A stretch of DNA of 64,000 nt from Candidatus Nanosynbacter sp. HMT-352. Its GTDB lineage: Bacteria; Patescibacteriota; Saccharimonadia; Saccharimonadales; Saccharimonadaceae. Location of the stretch: positions 310,001 to 374,000 of the forward strand of contig NZ_CP089288.1 in assembly GCF_022819345.1 (NCBI RefSeq), in the 5' to 3' direction. Of the stretch, positions 1 through 8,625 are shown one piece after another. Every line of letters begins with the position of its first letter. Position 1 is the first letter of the stretch. The position numbers and the translations under genes are program-made. The notes beneath the pieces are model-generated. The model had not been told where the DNA came from and made no database searches. It was given only the letters and a program-made list of their open reading frames with translations.

Positions 1-1
1 A

Positions 2-238
2 TATCTAAGCAAGGGTCGTCGGGTTTTGATCCAAGGACGACTGCGACAGGATAGCTGGGAAGATAAGGATACTGGTAAAAGGCAGAGTCGAATTGAAGTT
101 ACTGCTTCGGACGTAACGTTCTTAGACGGTCCAAATGGCGACAATTCGGGTTCTGCAGCACCAAAGACTACTAAAAAAGAGGAAGTCGTAACGGAAATTG
201 ACGATAAGCCAATTGACCTAAGCGAAATTCCATTCTAA
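2..238 (+). CDS. ssb: Single-stranded DNA-binding protein, C-terminal part
   Basis: The gene enters from the left edge, so the start is missing. The frame is open from base 2 and reads [16 protein letters not shown]..., the last strands of the SSB OB fold, then a variable Gly/Ser/Lys linker and an acidic tail ending LSEIPF. That tail matches the DDDIPF-type tip of bacterial SSB, which recruits replication and repair partners. SSB coats ssDNA during replication and recombination. The stop lies 13 nt before rpsR; ssb-rpsR adjacency (with rpsF upstream, outside the window) is the classic bacterial arrangement. Confidence 0.93.
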   Translation, partial: YLSKGRRVLIQGRLRQDSWEDKDTGKRQSRIEVTASDVTFLDGPNGDNSGSAAPKTTKKEEVVTEIDDKPIDLSEIPF

Positions 239-251
239 TAAGGAGATTAAA

Positions 252-449
252 ATGGCACAATTGAAGAAAAATCCACCGATCATTTTTGACTATAAAGATG
301 TAAAAACTTTGCAACGTTACATCAATGTTTACGGTCAAATTGAGCCAATCAGCAAGACTGGTTTGAGCGAAAAGCAACAGCGAAGCTTGGCAGTAGCAAT
401 TAAGCGTGCTCGCCACTTGGCTTTGTTGCCATTTGTTACTAGCAACTAG
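252..449 (+). CDS. rpsR: 30S ribosomal protein S18
   Basis: Protein of 65 aa, short but complete for bS18. It shows the family signature [19 protein letters not shown] followed by the basic C-terminal block ([19 protein letters not shown]) that contacts 16S rRNA in the small-subunit platform beside S6. The start ATG is preceded by AAGGAG (240-245). It follows ssb directly and is probably cotranscribed with it; a terminator hairpin follows at 466. Confidence 0.97.
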   Translation: MAQLKKNPPIIFDYKDVKTLQRYINVYGQIEPISKTGLSEKQQRSLAVAIKRARHLALLPFVTSN

Positions 450-465
450 GAACGTTTAATGCGCA

Positions 466-508
466 ATATCTCGTTGCTATGATATATTTGGCAGCGAGAT
501 ATTTTATT
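466..508 (+). terminator. Intrinsic terminator after rpsR
   Basis: Inverted repeat ATATCTCGTTGC / GCAGCGAGATAT (466-477 with 491-502, one G-U pair) followed by TTTTATT. It lies between rpsR and efp and probably ends the ssb-rpsR transcript, with some read-through into efp possible. Confidence 0.75.
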
Positions 509-522
509 GGAAAGGAGAAAAT

Positions 523-1083
523 ATGTATCAGCCAACTGATTTGAAAAAAGGCGTAGTTTGTCAAATTGACGGCAAGCCATATCGCGTCGTAGAATACGGC
601 CAAAAAGTTATGGGTCGTGGCGGTTCGATTGTTAACGTGAAATTGAAAAACCTAATTGACGGAAGTGTTATCCCAAAGACTTTCAAGGGTCAAGAGCGAA
701 TCGAAGCTGCGGAAGTAAATAATAAAACTGCGCAATATTTGTATAACGACGGCGACAAGTTCTATTTCATGGACCCGACTAGCTTTGAGCAATTTGAGCT
801 GGCTGCGGAAATCGTGGATGATGCCAGTAAATACCTGAAAGAAGGCGATGAATTAAGCCTTCAATTCTTCGACGGTCGAGTGATTAACGTTGAGCTACCA
901 AAGAATAAATATCTGGAAGTTACCTACACGGAAGATGTGGTTAAGGGCGATACGACTTCATCTGTGCTAAAAGACGCTACTTTGGAGACGGGGCTAGTTG
1001 TCAAAGTTCCAGCATTTATCAAGCAGGGCGATATTATTAGCGTTGACACATCCACTGGTGAATATCGCGAGCGAAAGAAATAG
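523..1083 (+). CDS. efp: Translation elongation factor P
   Basis: Full-length EF-P (186 aa): N-terminal KOW-like domain (1-64), then two OB domains, ending with the family C-terminus VDTSTGEYRERK. EF-P binds between the ribosomal P and E sites and relieves stalling at polyproline. The tip loop that reaches the peptidyl-transferase centre reads KVMGRGG, which puts Arg at position 32 instead of the Lys of E. coli-type EF-P. Arg at this place is what EarP-type systems rhamnosylate; no such enzyme is in this window. The ATG has a good RBS (AAAGGAG, 511-517). tlyA follows 9 nt later. Confidence 0.96.
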   Translation: MYQPTDLKKGVVCQIDGKPYRVVEYGQKVMGRGGSIVNVKLKNLIDGSVIPKTFKGQERIEAAEVNNKTAQYLYNDGDKFYFMDPTSFEQFELAAEIVDDASKYLKEGDELSLQFFDGRVINVELPKNKYLEVTYTEDVVKGDTTSSVLKDATLETGLVVKVPAFIKQGDIISVDTSTGEYRERKK

Positions 1084-1092
1084 TTCTACTTA

Positions 1093-1815
1093 ATGAAACA
1101 GCGATTAGATAAAGCTCTGGTCGAGCGTGGTTTGGCGACAACAAGATCTCAGGCGGATAATTTTATTCGCCTGGGCTATGTTTTTTTGAATAAGAAAATT
1201 GTCCAAAAATCAGGAACTATGGTGTCTGATTCGGACGAGATAAAGCTCGAGAAGAAAGAAACTTATGTTTCGCGAGCTGGCTTAAAACTGGCAAGCGTGG
1301 CGGAGTATTTTCATCTTAATTTTCAGGATAAAACCGTTCTGGATATTGGTTCGAGTACGGGCGGATTTACTGACTATTCATTGCGTCACGGCGCCAAAAA
1401 GGTATTTGCTGTTGACGTTGGAACGGAGCAGCTCCATCCGAGTTTGAGACCGAATCCAAAAATTATTCTCCACGAAAAGACCGATATTCGTGATTTTTAT
1501 GCAGATGAAGCAATTGATATTATCGTGGGCGATGTGTCGTTTATATCTCTGAGGGAAATTTTGCCGCACGTGGCAGAAAATTTGATGAACACGAATACGA
1601 TATTAATTGCTATGGTGAAGCCTCAATTTGAGGCGGGGCGGCATCAGGTTAATAAAGGAATTATTAAAAACGATAAAGTTCGCCGGCAGATTTTGTCCGA
1701 TTTTGAAGATTGGGCGAAAAAGTATTTTGTTATCTTAGATAAAAAAGATAGTGAAGTGGCTGGCAGTAAGGGTAATCTCGAGCGATTTTACAAATTGAAA
1801 TTAGCTAAACGTTAA
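1093..1815 (+). CDS. tlyA: TlyA-family rRNA 2'-O-methyltransferase (S4 + FtsJ domains)
   Basis: Protein of 240 aa with an N-terminal S4 RNA-binding domain (about 1-60, RLDKALVERGLATTRSQAD) and a Rossmann methyltransferase of FtsJ type. SAM-binding motif I is VLDIGSSTGGFTD (about 82-94); the later GDVSFIS and MVKPQFEAG motifs are typical of TlyA. Family members 2'-O-methylate cytidines in 16S and 23S rRNA; the haemolysin name is historical. The gene is 9 nt downstream of efp, probably in the same transcript, and its last 11 nt overlap convergently with ychF. Confidence 0.92.
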   Translation: MKQRLDKALVERGLATTRSQADNFIRLGYVFLNKKIVQKSGTMVSDSDEIKLEKKETYVSRAGLKLASVAEYFHLNFQDKTVLDIGSSTGGFTDYSLRHGAKKVFAVDVGTEQLHPSLRPNPKIILHEKTDIRDFYADEAIDIIVGDVSFISLREILPHVAENLMNTNTILIAMVKPQFEAGRHQVNKGIIKNDKVRRQILSDFEDWAKKYFVILDKKDSEVAGSKGNLERFYKLKLAKR

Positions 1816-2884
1816 ACCTAAATTCAACGACATCATTTGGCTGCATGACGTAGGTTTTTCCTTCGGTGCGAATTTTGCCGTTTTCACGAGCCTTAACTTC
1901 CGATCCTGCTGCGACTAAATCGTTAAAATCAACAATTTGTGCAGCAATAAATCCGCGCTCAAAATCCGAGTGAATAACGCCCGCGGCTTGCGGTGCAGTC
2001 CAGCCCTTGTGAATTGTCCAAGCTCGGACTTCTTTTTCGCCCGCAGTTAAGTAGCTTTGTAGTCCGAGCGTATCGTAGGCCGCATGAATAAGTTTAGCGA
2101 GTCCAGTTTCCTTGACGCCGTAGCTTTCTAATAACTCTTTGGCATCATTTTCAGATAAGCCCTTCAACTCTTCTTCCAGTTTTGCGCAGACAAAGACGGT
2201 TTTTGCGGGACTTACGAGTTCGGTCAATTGACTCTGTAGATCGGAATTGTTCAATCCTTCTTCGTCAACGTTGAATGCGTAAATAACGGGTTTGGTGGTA
2301 AGAAGGTGAAGGTCGGAAATTGCCTCAAAATCCACATCTGACAGGGCGGAAATTGGTACGCCTTTTTGTAAATTGTCGATTAAAGATTGCAGATATTCAA
2401 CTTTTTGACGAGCTTTTGGGTTTGCTTTGGCTTCTTTTTGGAGCTGAGGCAGGCGTTTTTCAAGAGTTTGTAGATCGGCCAGAATAAGCTCGGTATTTAT
2501 AACTTCAATGTCTTTCTTAGGGTCAATTGGCGCTTCATCGTGGCGCAAAATTTTTGAATTTTCGAACGCACGGACAACGTGAACAATCGCGTCGCACTCT
2601 CTGATATTGTGTAGAAATTTATTGCCCAAACCTTCACCTTTAGACGCGCCAGCAACCAGCCCAGCGATATCGACGAAAGTGACGGTGGCTGGAATAATTT
2701 TTTGCGCGTGATAAAGATCGGCCAAAATTTGCAGACGATCATCTGGCACGGGAACAATTCCTGTGTTCGGCTCAATTGTCGCAAACGGATAATTAGCCGC
2801 CAAAATGTCGTTATTTGTTAAAGCGTTAAAAAGTGTCGACTTGCCGACATTTGGTAAACCAACGATTCCAATAGATAAACTCAT
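1805..2884 (-). CDS. ychF: Ribosome-binding ATPase YchF (OLA1 family)
   Basis: Protein of 359 aa, normal length. G1 is [15 protein letters not shown] near the N-terminus, G3 region [20 protein letters not shown] (split here by its conserved GxGxG), and the G4 position reads FNVDEEG rather than NKxD, consistent with the ATP preference of this family. A coiled-coil insertion ([14 protein letters not shown]) and the C-terminal TGS domain ([20 protein letters not shown]) complete it. YchF binds ribosomes and acts in stress and translation control. Start: ATG at 2884 with TATAAT on the minus strand six bases upstream and no RBS, implying a leaderless mRNA. Confidence 0.96.
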   Translation of the reverse strand: MSLSIGIVGLPNVGKSTLFNALTNNDILAANYPFATIEPNTGIVPVPDDRLQILADLYHAQKIIPATVTFVDIAGLVAGASKGEGLGNKFLHNIRECDAIVHVVRAFENSKILRHDEAPIDPKKDIEVINTELILADLQTLEKRLPQLQKEAKANPKARQKVEYLQSLIDNLQKGVPISALSDVDFEAISDLHLLTTKPVIYAFNVDEEGLNNSDLQSQLTELVSPAKTVFVCAKLEEELKGLSENDAKELLESYGVKETGLAKLIHAAYDTLGLQSYLTAGEKEVRAWTIHKGWTAPQAAGVIHSDFERGFIAAQIVDFNDLVAAGSEVKARENGKIRTEGKTYVMQPNDVVEFRFNV

Positions 2885-2887
2885 ATA

Positions 2888-2921
2888 TTTATTATATCAT
2901 CTGCGGAATCTTTGATATAAT
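2888..2921. promoter_or_regulatory. Divergent -10 boxes for ychF (minus) and the 991-aa gene (plus)
   Basis: Minus strand TGATATAAT (TATAAT at 2891-2896) lies 6 nt from the ychF ATG. Plus strand TATAAT at 2916-2921 lies 7 nt from the ATG at 2929. Neither gene has an RBS, so both transcripts should start at or next to the start codon. The two promoters are back to back and must compete for polymerase. Confidence 0.7.
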
Positions 2922-2928
2922 TATAAGC

Positions 2929-5904
2929 ATGAGAAGAAAATACTCATTGCCTAAGGTGGGCATGCTGGCAATAGTAGTGGCTTTGGCTATTTCGGTAACG
3001 GCTTTTTTTATCTATACATATGCGGCGCCAAGCTCGCCAAATTGGACGATAACTGGTAAATCCTGGGTTACGAAACATTTTAATCGGTCAGACACTAACA
3101 ACTATGGATCTGGTTGGGTGGCTGCACCAGGTAGATTAAAAGACGTAAAGCCGGGAGATACGGTTGATTGGTGGCATAGTCTTTTTGTCAGCGGCGGGCC
3201 TACTGACAATGTCGTGACTGGAGTTCAGCAAGATGTGTTCGATTTAAGCTCAAATCAGCCGATGGATAATGATATCAGTCTGAACGATAGGGGGGCTTGG
3301 CATAATGAAGATCCTCGATGGTTTAACGTTATGACGGATTGGAAGGATTATGCTTGGAAGCGAATGAACAATCCAGAGGGAGTGGATTATCGCACTACCT
3401 CTATGGAGGCGTTGAACGGAAAATCTAGATTAGAGGATGTTCGTGGTCCGCTTGGAAAAAATAAATTTATGTTTACGCGAGTCATTAAAAGAGAGGATAT
3501 GGGTAAGCGTATCTGTCAGCGAATCTATTGGAGCAAGCGCAATTCTTTGCCGGTTTCGGGATGGGGCTATTCGCAGTATGCATGCGTAGAGGTTCCATAT
3601 GATTATGACGTGGAGCCTTCGGTCAGTGTTAACTCGGATTACATTGACGCAGAAAATGTCACGAAAATTGAGGGAATAAATGCTGGGTTGAATAATAAGG
3701 GCACGTCAAAAACTCAAAATTCTTCATATGCACTTGCTCGGTTTGTTGTCAGAGGGGCTGAAGTATCGGGGCTTGCGGGCAAGAGCGATGTGGTTTCGTT
3801 GCCTGGGGGTACTGCTGATAATGATTGGCCGTGTGCAATCGTGCGACTGATTAAAGGACAATATAAAGATAGCTTAAATATTGATAGTGGCGCGTGTGGA
3901 AAAATTGTTCAAAACACTGGCAGTCAATTAAACACCGGTCAGACTCCAGTGGCTACAAATCAGATAGATAATTTGGATAGGGTTAAGCTAAGCGCTAACG
4001 ACAGTCTATGTTATGTAGTTATGGCAAGTAATTACAACGGTTCGGCGCCTTCGACGGATTTTAAATACGCAGTTAAGTGTATCAGATCCTCGAAAAGACC
4101 GAAAGTACAGGTTTGGGGTGGCGACATTAAGACCGATAAAGAGGTTATTACTAGCAAGACATCAAACAGCGTGAACGTTCCTGATGAGAATCTTAGTCGT
4201 ATTGAGTTAGATAAGACTTCTATACGGTCAAGGGGGCTGTGGGGTACAGGTTTAGATAGAAATGGTAATAAAATTGGAGGTAATGTTCATTTTAGTCCTG
4301 GCGAATACGGCTTTAAGGGGGGCAACGACGCTGATCTGCACTGGTCTATAGTTTGTGCTGAGGATCAGTATGGCGGTAATGGAAATCAGAGGGCTTACGA
4401 TAAGAGCGGTAATGTGGCTGATTTACCTAGTTGTCATGGCGATGCAACCAACTTAAAAGACGACTATCAAGCCAGAACAGTCGTAACGACACAGTGGCGC
4501 AATCCCGGTCGGGGTGATATGCTGCAAGATGGTTATATTACATGTACGCCCGATTCTATGTATCGCGATATAGTTGGTGACGCATCGCTCGTCTATAATC
4601 CTGATTATTGCAAGAGGGGTGTTTGGAGAACGTCTGACTCTGCGGAGTGGATTAGTATAAATAGTTTTGGTCGGCATACGCATTCTAATAGTAAACCAGA
4701 TCCAGCGAATCTAAACTGTCGGGATGATTCTCGCCCTATAGCAGAAGTTATCTCGTGCTCGAATACGTATGTCTTTAGATTGAAGGGTATTAATTTAGAA
4801 GAGCTAAAAGATGCTAAGAAGCTGGAGATTGGTTTTAGTGGAGCTGTAGATAACTATGTTCGAGTGAAAATTAATGGCCATGAAATGAAGGTGTTGGGCA
4901 ATGAAAACGGCGCAAGACCTGAGGGGACTCAGTATTCTGGTTGGGGTTTTCCGGGCTATGCTGGAAATTCTCGATTTACTGCCGAGACGCAGCCAGGTAC
5001 TGTTTTATATAAGGATAATAACTTCATCGATATTTATGTAAAATCTAATCCGTCACATATGGGTCTGCTGATCGAGGATATATCATTGGCTTATAAGATG
5101 GCCTATACGAATCAGAATGTGTACGGTTCTTGGGGTGAATATGGAATTATTGCTAATGGTAAGGCGGATTCGGCTTCGGGGGCTGGATTGTCATCGTCGT
5201 TTAATGGTCGCTCGGGAGTGACTCCACGTGACTATAATAAGCTAACTTTTGCCAATATTCCAAAATACGGTAATTTCAGTAGCACCAGTTCAGTTCCAGA
5301 TAATTTTACCTTACCGTCGGTTGGCGGGACGAGAGGTAGTATCTCTGGCAATGTAGATGTGAATAGTCTAGCTTCGGGTGAATATAACGCTGGAAACGTA
5401 ACCTTAACGGGGTCAAAATTAAGCGTAGGCAAGAGTATAGTCATAAAGTCCTCGGGCGTAGTTAGGATTTCGGGCGATTTGCTATATACAGACACGAATG
5501 ATGTGCGCCAATTGCCACAACTAATTATCTACGCGAAGAATATTATTATAGAGCCTTCGGTTGGTGAAGTGAATGCTTGGTTGATTACTCAGAAGGATGG
5601 ATATGTTAGTACTTGTGGTGTGGTAATTAGCTTCGGAGATTGGCTAAGTGGAGTTTCTGAATCTTCTTGCGGTAAGAAGCAACTGAAGGTTAACGGACCA
5701 ATTAAAACTGGACGCTTGTTCTTGCGACGAACGTACGGCGGAAAACATGCTTCATCTGCAAAGAATGATCCGAATATGCATCCTGGAACTCCAGCAGAAA
5801 TCATCAATTTGAGGGCTGACACTTATATTTGGGCTTACAATAATTATCGAAACACTGGCGCGATTAGCACGATGAATGTTCGCGAATTGCCGCCAAGATA
5901 TTAA
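2929..5904 (+). CDS. Large predicted surface protein, candidate pilus-associated adhesin
   Basis: Protein of 991 aa that I do not recognise as a named family. Residues 10-32 form one hydrophobic segment (signal anchor or signal peptide, followed by AAPSSP); the rest is polar, Cys-rich and full of Asn/Gly/Ser, as in secreted proteins. A stretch near 620-720 (RVKINGHEMKVLGN ... NFIDIYVKS ... IEDISL) looks like a beta-sandwich. The C-terminal part (about 780-950) contains SGNVDVNSLASGEYNAGNV and ISGDLLY, a beta-repeat type seen in surface proteins. It lies directly upstream of the pilus operon, 44 nt from pilM, but pilM has its own promoter. A tip-adhesin role is inferred from position only. Confidence 0.6.
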   Translation: MRRKYSLPKVGMLAIVVALAISVTAFFIYTYAAPSSPNWTITGKSWVTKHFNRSDTNNYGSGWVAAPGRLKDVKPGDTVDWWHSLFVSGGPTDNVVTGVQQDVFDLSSNQPMDNDISLNDRGAWHNEDPRWFNVMTDWKDYAWKRMNNPEGVDYRTTSMEALNGKSRLEDVRGPLGKNKFMFTRVIKREDMGKRICQRIYWSKRNSLPVSGWGYSQYACVEVPYDYDVEPSVSVNSDYIDAENVTKIEGINAGLNNKGTSKTQNSSYALARFVVRGAEVSGLAGKSDVVSLPGGTADNDWPCAIVRLIKGQYKDSLNIDSGACGKIVQNTGSQLNTGQTPVATNQIDNLDRVKLSANDSLCYVVMASNYNGSAPSTDFKYAVKCIRSSKRPKVQVWGGDIKTDKEVITSKTSNSVNVPDENLSRIELDKTSIRSRGLWGTGLDRNGNKIGGNVHFSPGEYGFKGGNDADLHWSIVCAEDQYGGNGNQRAYDKSGNVADLPSCHGDATNLKDDYQARTVVTTQWRNPGRGDMLQDGYITCTPDSMYRDIVGDASLVYNPDYCKRGVWRTSDSAEWISINSFGRHTHSNSKPDPANLNCRDDSRPIAEVISCSNTYVFRLKGINLEELKDAKKLEIGFSGAVDNYVRVKINGHEMKVLGNENGARPEGTQYSGWGFPGYAGNSRFTAETQPGTVLYKDNNFIDIYVKSNPSHMGLLIEDISLAYKMAYTNQNVYGSWGEYGIIANGKADSASGAGLSSSFNGRSGVTPRDYNKLTFANIPKYGNFSSTSSVPDNFTLPSVGGTRGSISGNVDVNSLASGEYNAGNVTLTGSKLSVGKSIVIKSSGVVRISGDLLYTDTNDVRQLPQLIIYAKNIIIEPSVGEVNAWLITQKDGYVSTCGVVISFGDWLSGVSESSCGKKQLKVNGPIKTGRLFLRRTYGGKHASSAKNDPNMHPGTPAEIINLRADTYIWAYNNYRNTGAISTMNVRELPPRY

Positions 5905-5908
5905 AAGT

Positions 5909-5937
5909 TTGCAAATTAAAACGCTAATGTATATAAT
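5909..5937 (+). promoter_or_regulatory. Promoter of the type IV pilus operon
   Basis: TTGCAA (5909-5914), 17-nt spacer, TATAAT (5932-5937). The pilM ATG follows 11 nt after the -10 box with no RBS. It should drive pilM through pilC, where gene spacing never exceeds 13 nt. Confidence 0.75.
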
Positions 5938-5948
5938 TATTATTAGTT

Positions 5949-6995
5949 ATGAAATTAGCAAAAGGGTTGGGCGAATTCTTCGGACTGGACATCGATACGA
6001 ATGCGGTGCGGGTGGTTCAATTGTCTCGTACTGGCGCGGGATGGAGTTTGTCTCATTACGGTTATACGCCAGTTGATTCTAAAATAACGAGCGGCGATTC
6101 TCCAGAGTCTAAGCGACGCTTGGGTGAGGCTATTATGACCGCCGTTGGTCAGGCTGGGATTAAGGCATCCAATGTAGCTGTCGGTTTGCCGTCAAATAAG
6201 ACATTCTCGACTATTATCGATGTGCCGAAAGTTCCTGAGCAGGAATTGAAGGCAATGATGAAATATCAAATTGACCAATATATTCCAATGTCTTTGGATG
6301 AGGCAGAAGTTGACTGGGCTTTATTGGGTGATAGTTTGCATGCTCAGAATCAGTATGAGATTTTGCTGACAAGTACAGCGAAGTCTTATGCGGAAGAGCG
6401 TCTGGAATTAGTTGAAAATCTTGGCTTCAATGTGATTGCCGAAGAACCGAACGCTATTGCTATGGTTCGTTCCTTGTCAGCTACCGATTCTCAGGATGCG
6501 CGTTTAATTATCAATATGGGCGAAAATTCAACGGATTTGGCGGTTGTTTATAACGGAGCGCCGCGACTTATCCGTATGATTCCGACCGGGCTTTCATCTT
6601 TGGTTCGATCGGCGGTTCAGAATCTCAGTGTCCAGGAAGATCAAGCGCGTCAATTTATTTTGAAATTTGGTTTGGCACCGGATAAATTAGATGGTCAAGT
6701 ACTAAGGGCAATTGATTCAACTCTCGATAATTTTTCTTCAGAGCTAGTAAAATCTATAAAGTTTTTCCAAACTCGATATCCAAGCGTAGCAGTTTCTGGA
6801 ATCCTATTATCAGGATTTGGCTCAGCTATTCCACAGCTTGATGGATATGTGATGAATAAAACTGGAGTCCAGTCAATTACCGCAGATCCGTGGCAACGTG
6901 TTCAAGTTTCTCAGTCGGATCAACAGCAATTGGCGCCGATTGCTTCAGAATTCGCTATTGCTGTAGGGTTGGCACAAAGGAGTAATATATCATGA
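5949..6995 (+). CDS. pilM: Type IV pilus assembly protein PilM
   Basis: Protein of 348 aa with the actin-like fold of PilM: FFGLDIDTNAVRVVQLS at the N-terminus (phosphate 1 loop), GLPSNKTFSTIIDVPKVPEQEL, and GENSTDLAVVYNGAPRLIRMIPTG (second nucleotide-binding strand). PilM is cytoplasmic and binds the short N-terminal tail of PilN, linking the inner-membrane alignment complex to the ATPases. It is the first gene of the pil operon; its TGA overlaps the pilN ATG. Confidence 0.95.
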   Translation: MKLAKGLGEFFGLDIDTNAVRVVQLSRTGAGWSLSHYGYTPVDSKITSGDSPESKRRLGEAIMTAVGQAGIKASNVAVGLPSNKTFSTIIDVPKVPEQELKAMMKYQIDQYIPMSLDEAEVDWALLGDSLHAQNQYEILLTSTAKSYAEERLELVENLGFNVIAEEPNAIAMVRSLSATDSQDARLIINMGENSTDLAVVYNGAPRLIRMIPTGLSSLVRSAVQNLSVQEDQARQFILKFGLAPDKLDGQVLRAIDSTLDNFSSELVKSIKFFQTRYPSVAVSGILLSGFGSAIPQLDGYVMNKTGVQSITADPWQRVQVSQSDQQQLAPIASEFAIAVGLAQRSNIS

Positions 6996-7717
6996 TTGAG
7001 ATAAATCTTCTCCCAAACGTTAAGCGCGAGCTATTGAAGACTCGGGCTATGCGCAATCGGGTTATTTCGATATCGTTCTTAGTGGGCGGTGCTTCGATTG
7101 CGGCGGTAGTTGTTTTGGCATTGATTTTGGGTAGCCAAATTGCAGCCGAGGCGGTCCAGAACGGAGTTATCAAAGATAGAAACGACAAATTGATGGCGGT
7201 CGAAGATCTCAATAAGGTTGTAACGATTCAACATCAATTAACAAAGATCAATGAGCAGCATTCTGGAAAGAAGCTTAATTCAAGGATTTTTGATGTTGTA
7301 ACGGCGGTTAATCCGGTTGCGCCAAATAATGTTAGTTTTTCGGATATAAAAGTCAATCCTGAGTCAAAAACTATTACTCTGGAGGGTAGTGCGGTTAATG
7401 GCTATAGTGCGTTAGAGACCTTAAAGAAAACTATCTTGAATACGAAGATCCAAACCACTGACGGCGATAAAAGTTCCGAGGTTAGCCTGACCAAGGAGAT
7501 AAAAGATGGCGATACTAGTTTTGGGGAGAACTCAGAAGGTAAAAAAGTGTTGCAATTCTCATTCTCGTTTGAATATGCGGAAGAATTATTAGCACCTGCA
7601 AATAACGGCACAGTTTCCGTATTGACGCCGACTGGCAAGGTTGATGTGACGGACTCACGTCAGGGAATTCCGGATAGCTTGTTTAAGAGTAACTCGAAAA
7701 AACAGGAGAAGAAATAA
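6992..7717 (+). CDS. pilN: Type IV pilus alignment protein PilN
   Basis: Protein of 241 aa starting MIEINLLPNVKRELLKTR, the conserved INLLP tail that docks into PilM. One transmembrane helix follows (about 27-50), then a periplasmic-type coiled coil and a ferredoxin-like domain. A disordered charged tail ends KKQEKK. ATGA overlap with pilM and ATG/TAA overlap with the next gene indicate translational coupling. In a monoderm CPR cell the domain lies outside the single membrane. Confidence 0.9.
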   Translation: MIEINLLPNVKRELLKTRAMRNRVISISFLVGGASIAAVVVLALILGSQIAAEAVQNGVIKDRNDKLMAVEDLNKVVTIQHQLTKINEQHSGKKLNSRIFDVVTAVNPVAPNNVSFSDIKVNPESKTITLEGSAVNGYSALETLKKTILNTKIQTTDGDKSSEVSLTKEIKDGDTSFGENSEGKKVLQFSFSFEYAEELLAPANNGTVSVLTPTGKVDVTDSRQGIPDSLFKSNSKKQEKK

Positions 7718-8385
7718 TGGCGACCGATAATAAAGAAGTTGCAATACGCAAGCGTCAACAGATTGATTCGTCAAAAAAGACTATGTTTATTTTTGTGGCT
7801 TCTGCGGCATTTTTGGCTGGAATTGCGCTTGTTGTGAGTATATTTTTGGTGCAGCAAATTGTATTTCATTCGAAGATTCTTTTGGAGAAGCAAAATACGA
7901 TTTCTCGCTTAGATAAAAACCTGTCATCAGTTGATGAGTTGAAGAAGAATATCCGAGTTTTAGACACGAATACTGCTCTTAACTCTATAAAATCAAGCAG
8001 CGAAAGCAATGCTCTTCAGACAGTACTGGATGCATTGCCAGATAATGCGAACGCCGACGCTCTTGGTGCTTCATTGAAGAACAAGTTTATCGACACGACT
8101 ACTGGTGTGACTATTCAAAATCTGACCGTTGCTCAATCTGGATCTGATAGTGAAAGCTCTGAGTCAACGTCTGAAAATGCCATATCATTTACTATGGAAG
8201 TGAGCGGTCCAGCTGAAAAATTGAAAGAATTGTTAACTAAGTTAGAGGCGTCTATTCGAGTCATTGACCTAAAGACTGTGGAAATCCAGCGAAATGAGGA
8301 TAGATTGAGCTTGGTGGTTCGAGGTGTTGCTTATTACGAGCCAGCACAAACAATACAATTAGAGAATAAGGTGGTTAAGCCATGA
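7717..8385 (+). CDS. pilO: PilO-like pilus alignment protein
   Basis: Protein of 222 aa with a short basic cytoplasmic N-terminus, one transmembrane helix (about 21-45), a coiled coil (SKILLEKQNTISRLDKNLSSV) and a C-terminal ferredoxin-like domain. Topology and position after pilN identify it as PilO, the heterodimer partner of PilN; sequence similarity to classical PilO is weak. It overlaps the next gene by four bases (ATGA). Confidence 0.78.
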   Translation: MATDNKEVAIRKRQQIDSSKKTMFIFVASAAFLAGIALVVSIFLVQQIVFHSKILLEKQNTISRLDKNLSSVDELKKNIRVLDTNTALNSIKSSSESNALQTVLDALPDNANADALGASLKNKFIDTTTGVTIQNLTVAQSGSDSESSESTSENAISFTMEVSGPAEKLKELLTKLEASIRVIDLKTVEIQRNEDRLSLVVRGVAYYEPAQTIQLENKVVKP

Positions 8386-8612
8386 AGAAAACAGATATAG
8401 CAATGGTAGTATTGATCGCGGGTGTGGGTGTGGCAATCGGCTATATTGTCGCCTCTAATATCTCGTTCTTAAAAGTCCCAGAATCTGGCACAAAAGTACA
8501 GACTATTCGAGAAATATCACCTGACGTCGAAAAGCCAAACCCAGCGATTTTTAATAATAATGCGATAAATCCAACTGTTGAAATATTCGTAGGTCAAGAT
8601 GCAGCCAAATAG
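8382..8612 (+). CDS. Small single-pass membrane protein of the pilus operon
   Basis: Protein of 76 aa with an N-terminal transmembrane helix (about 6-28) and a short polar extracytoplasmic tail. It occupies the place that pilP has in other pil operons, but lacks a lipobox and a PilP beta-domain, in keeping with the absence of an outer membrane and secretin. ATGA overlap with pilO. The exact function is unknown; a small stabilising partner of PilN/PilO is inferred. Confidence 0.65.
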   Translation: MKKTDIAMVVLIAGVGVAIGYIVASNISFLKVPESGTKVQTIREISPDVEKPNPAIFNNNAINPTVEIFVGQDAAK

Positions 8613-8625
8613 AGAAGGGGTGTAA

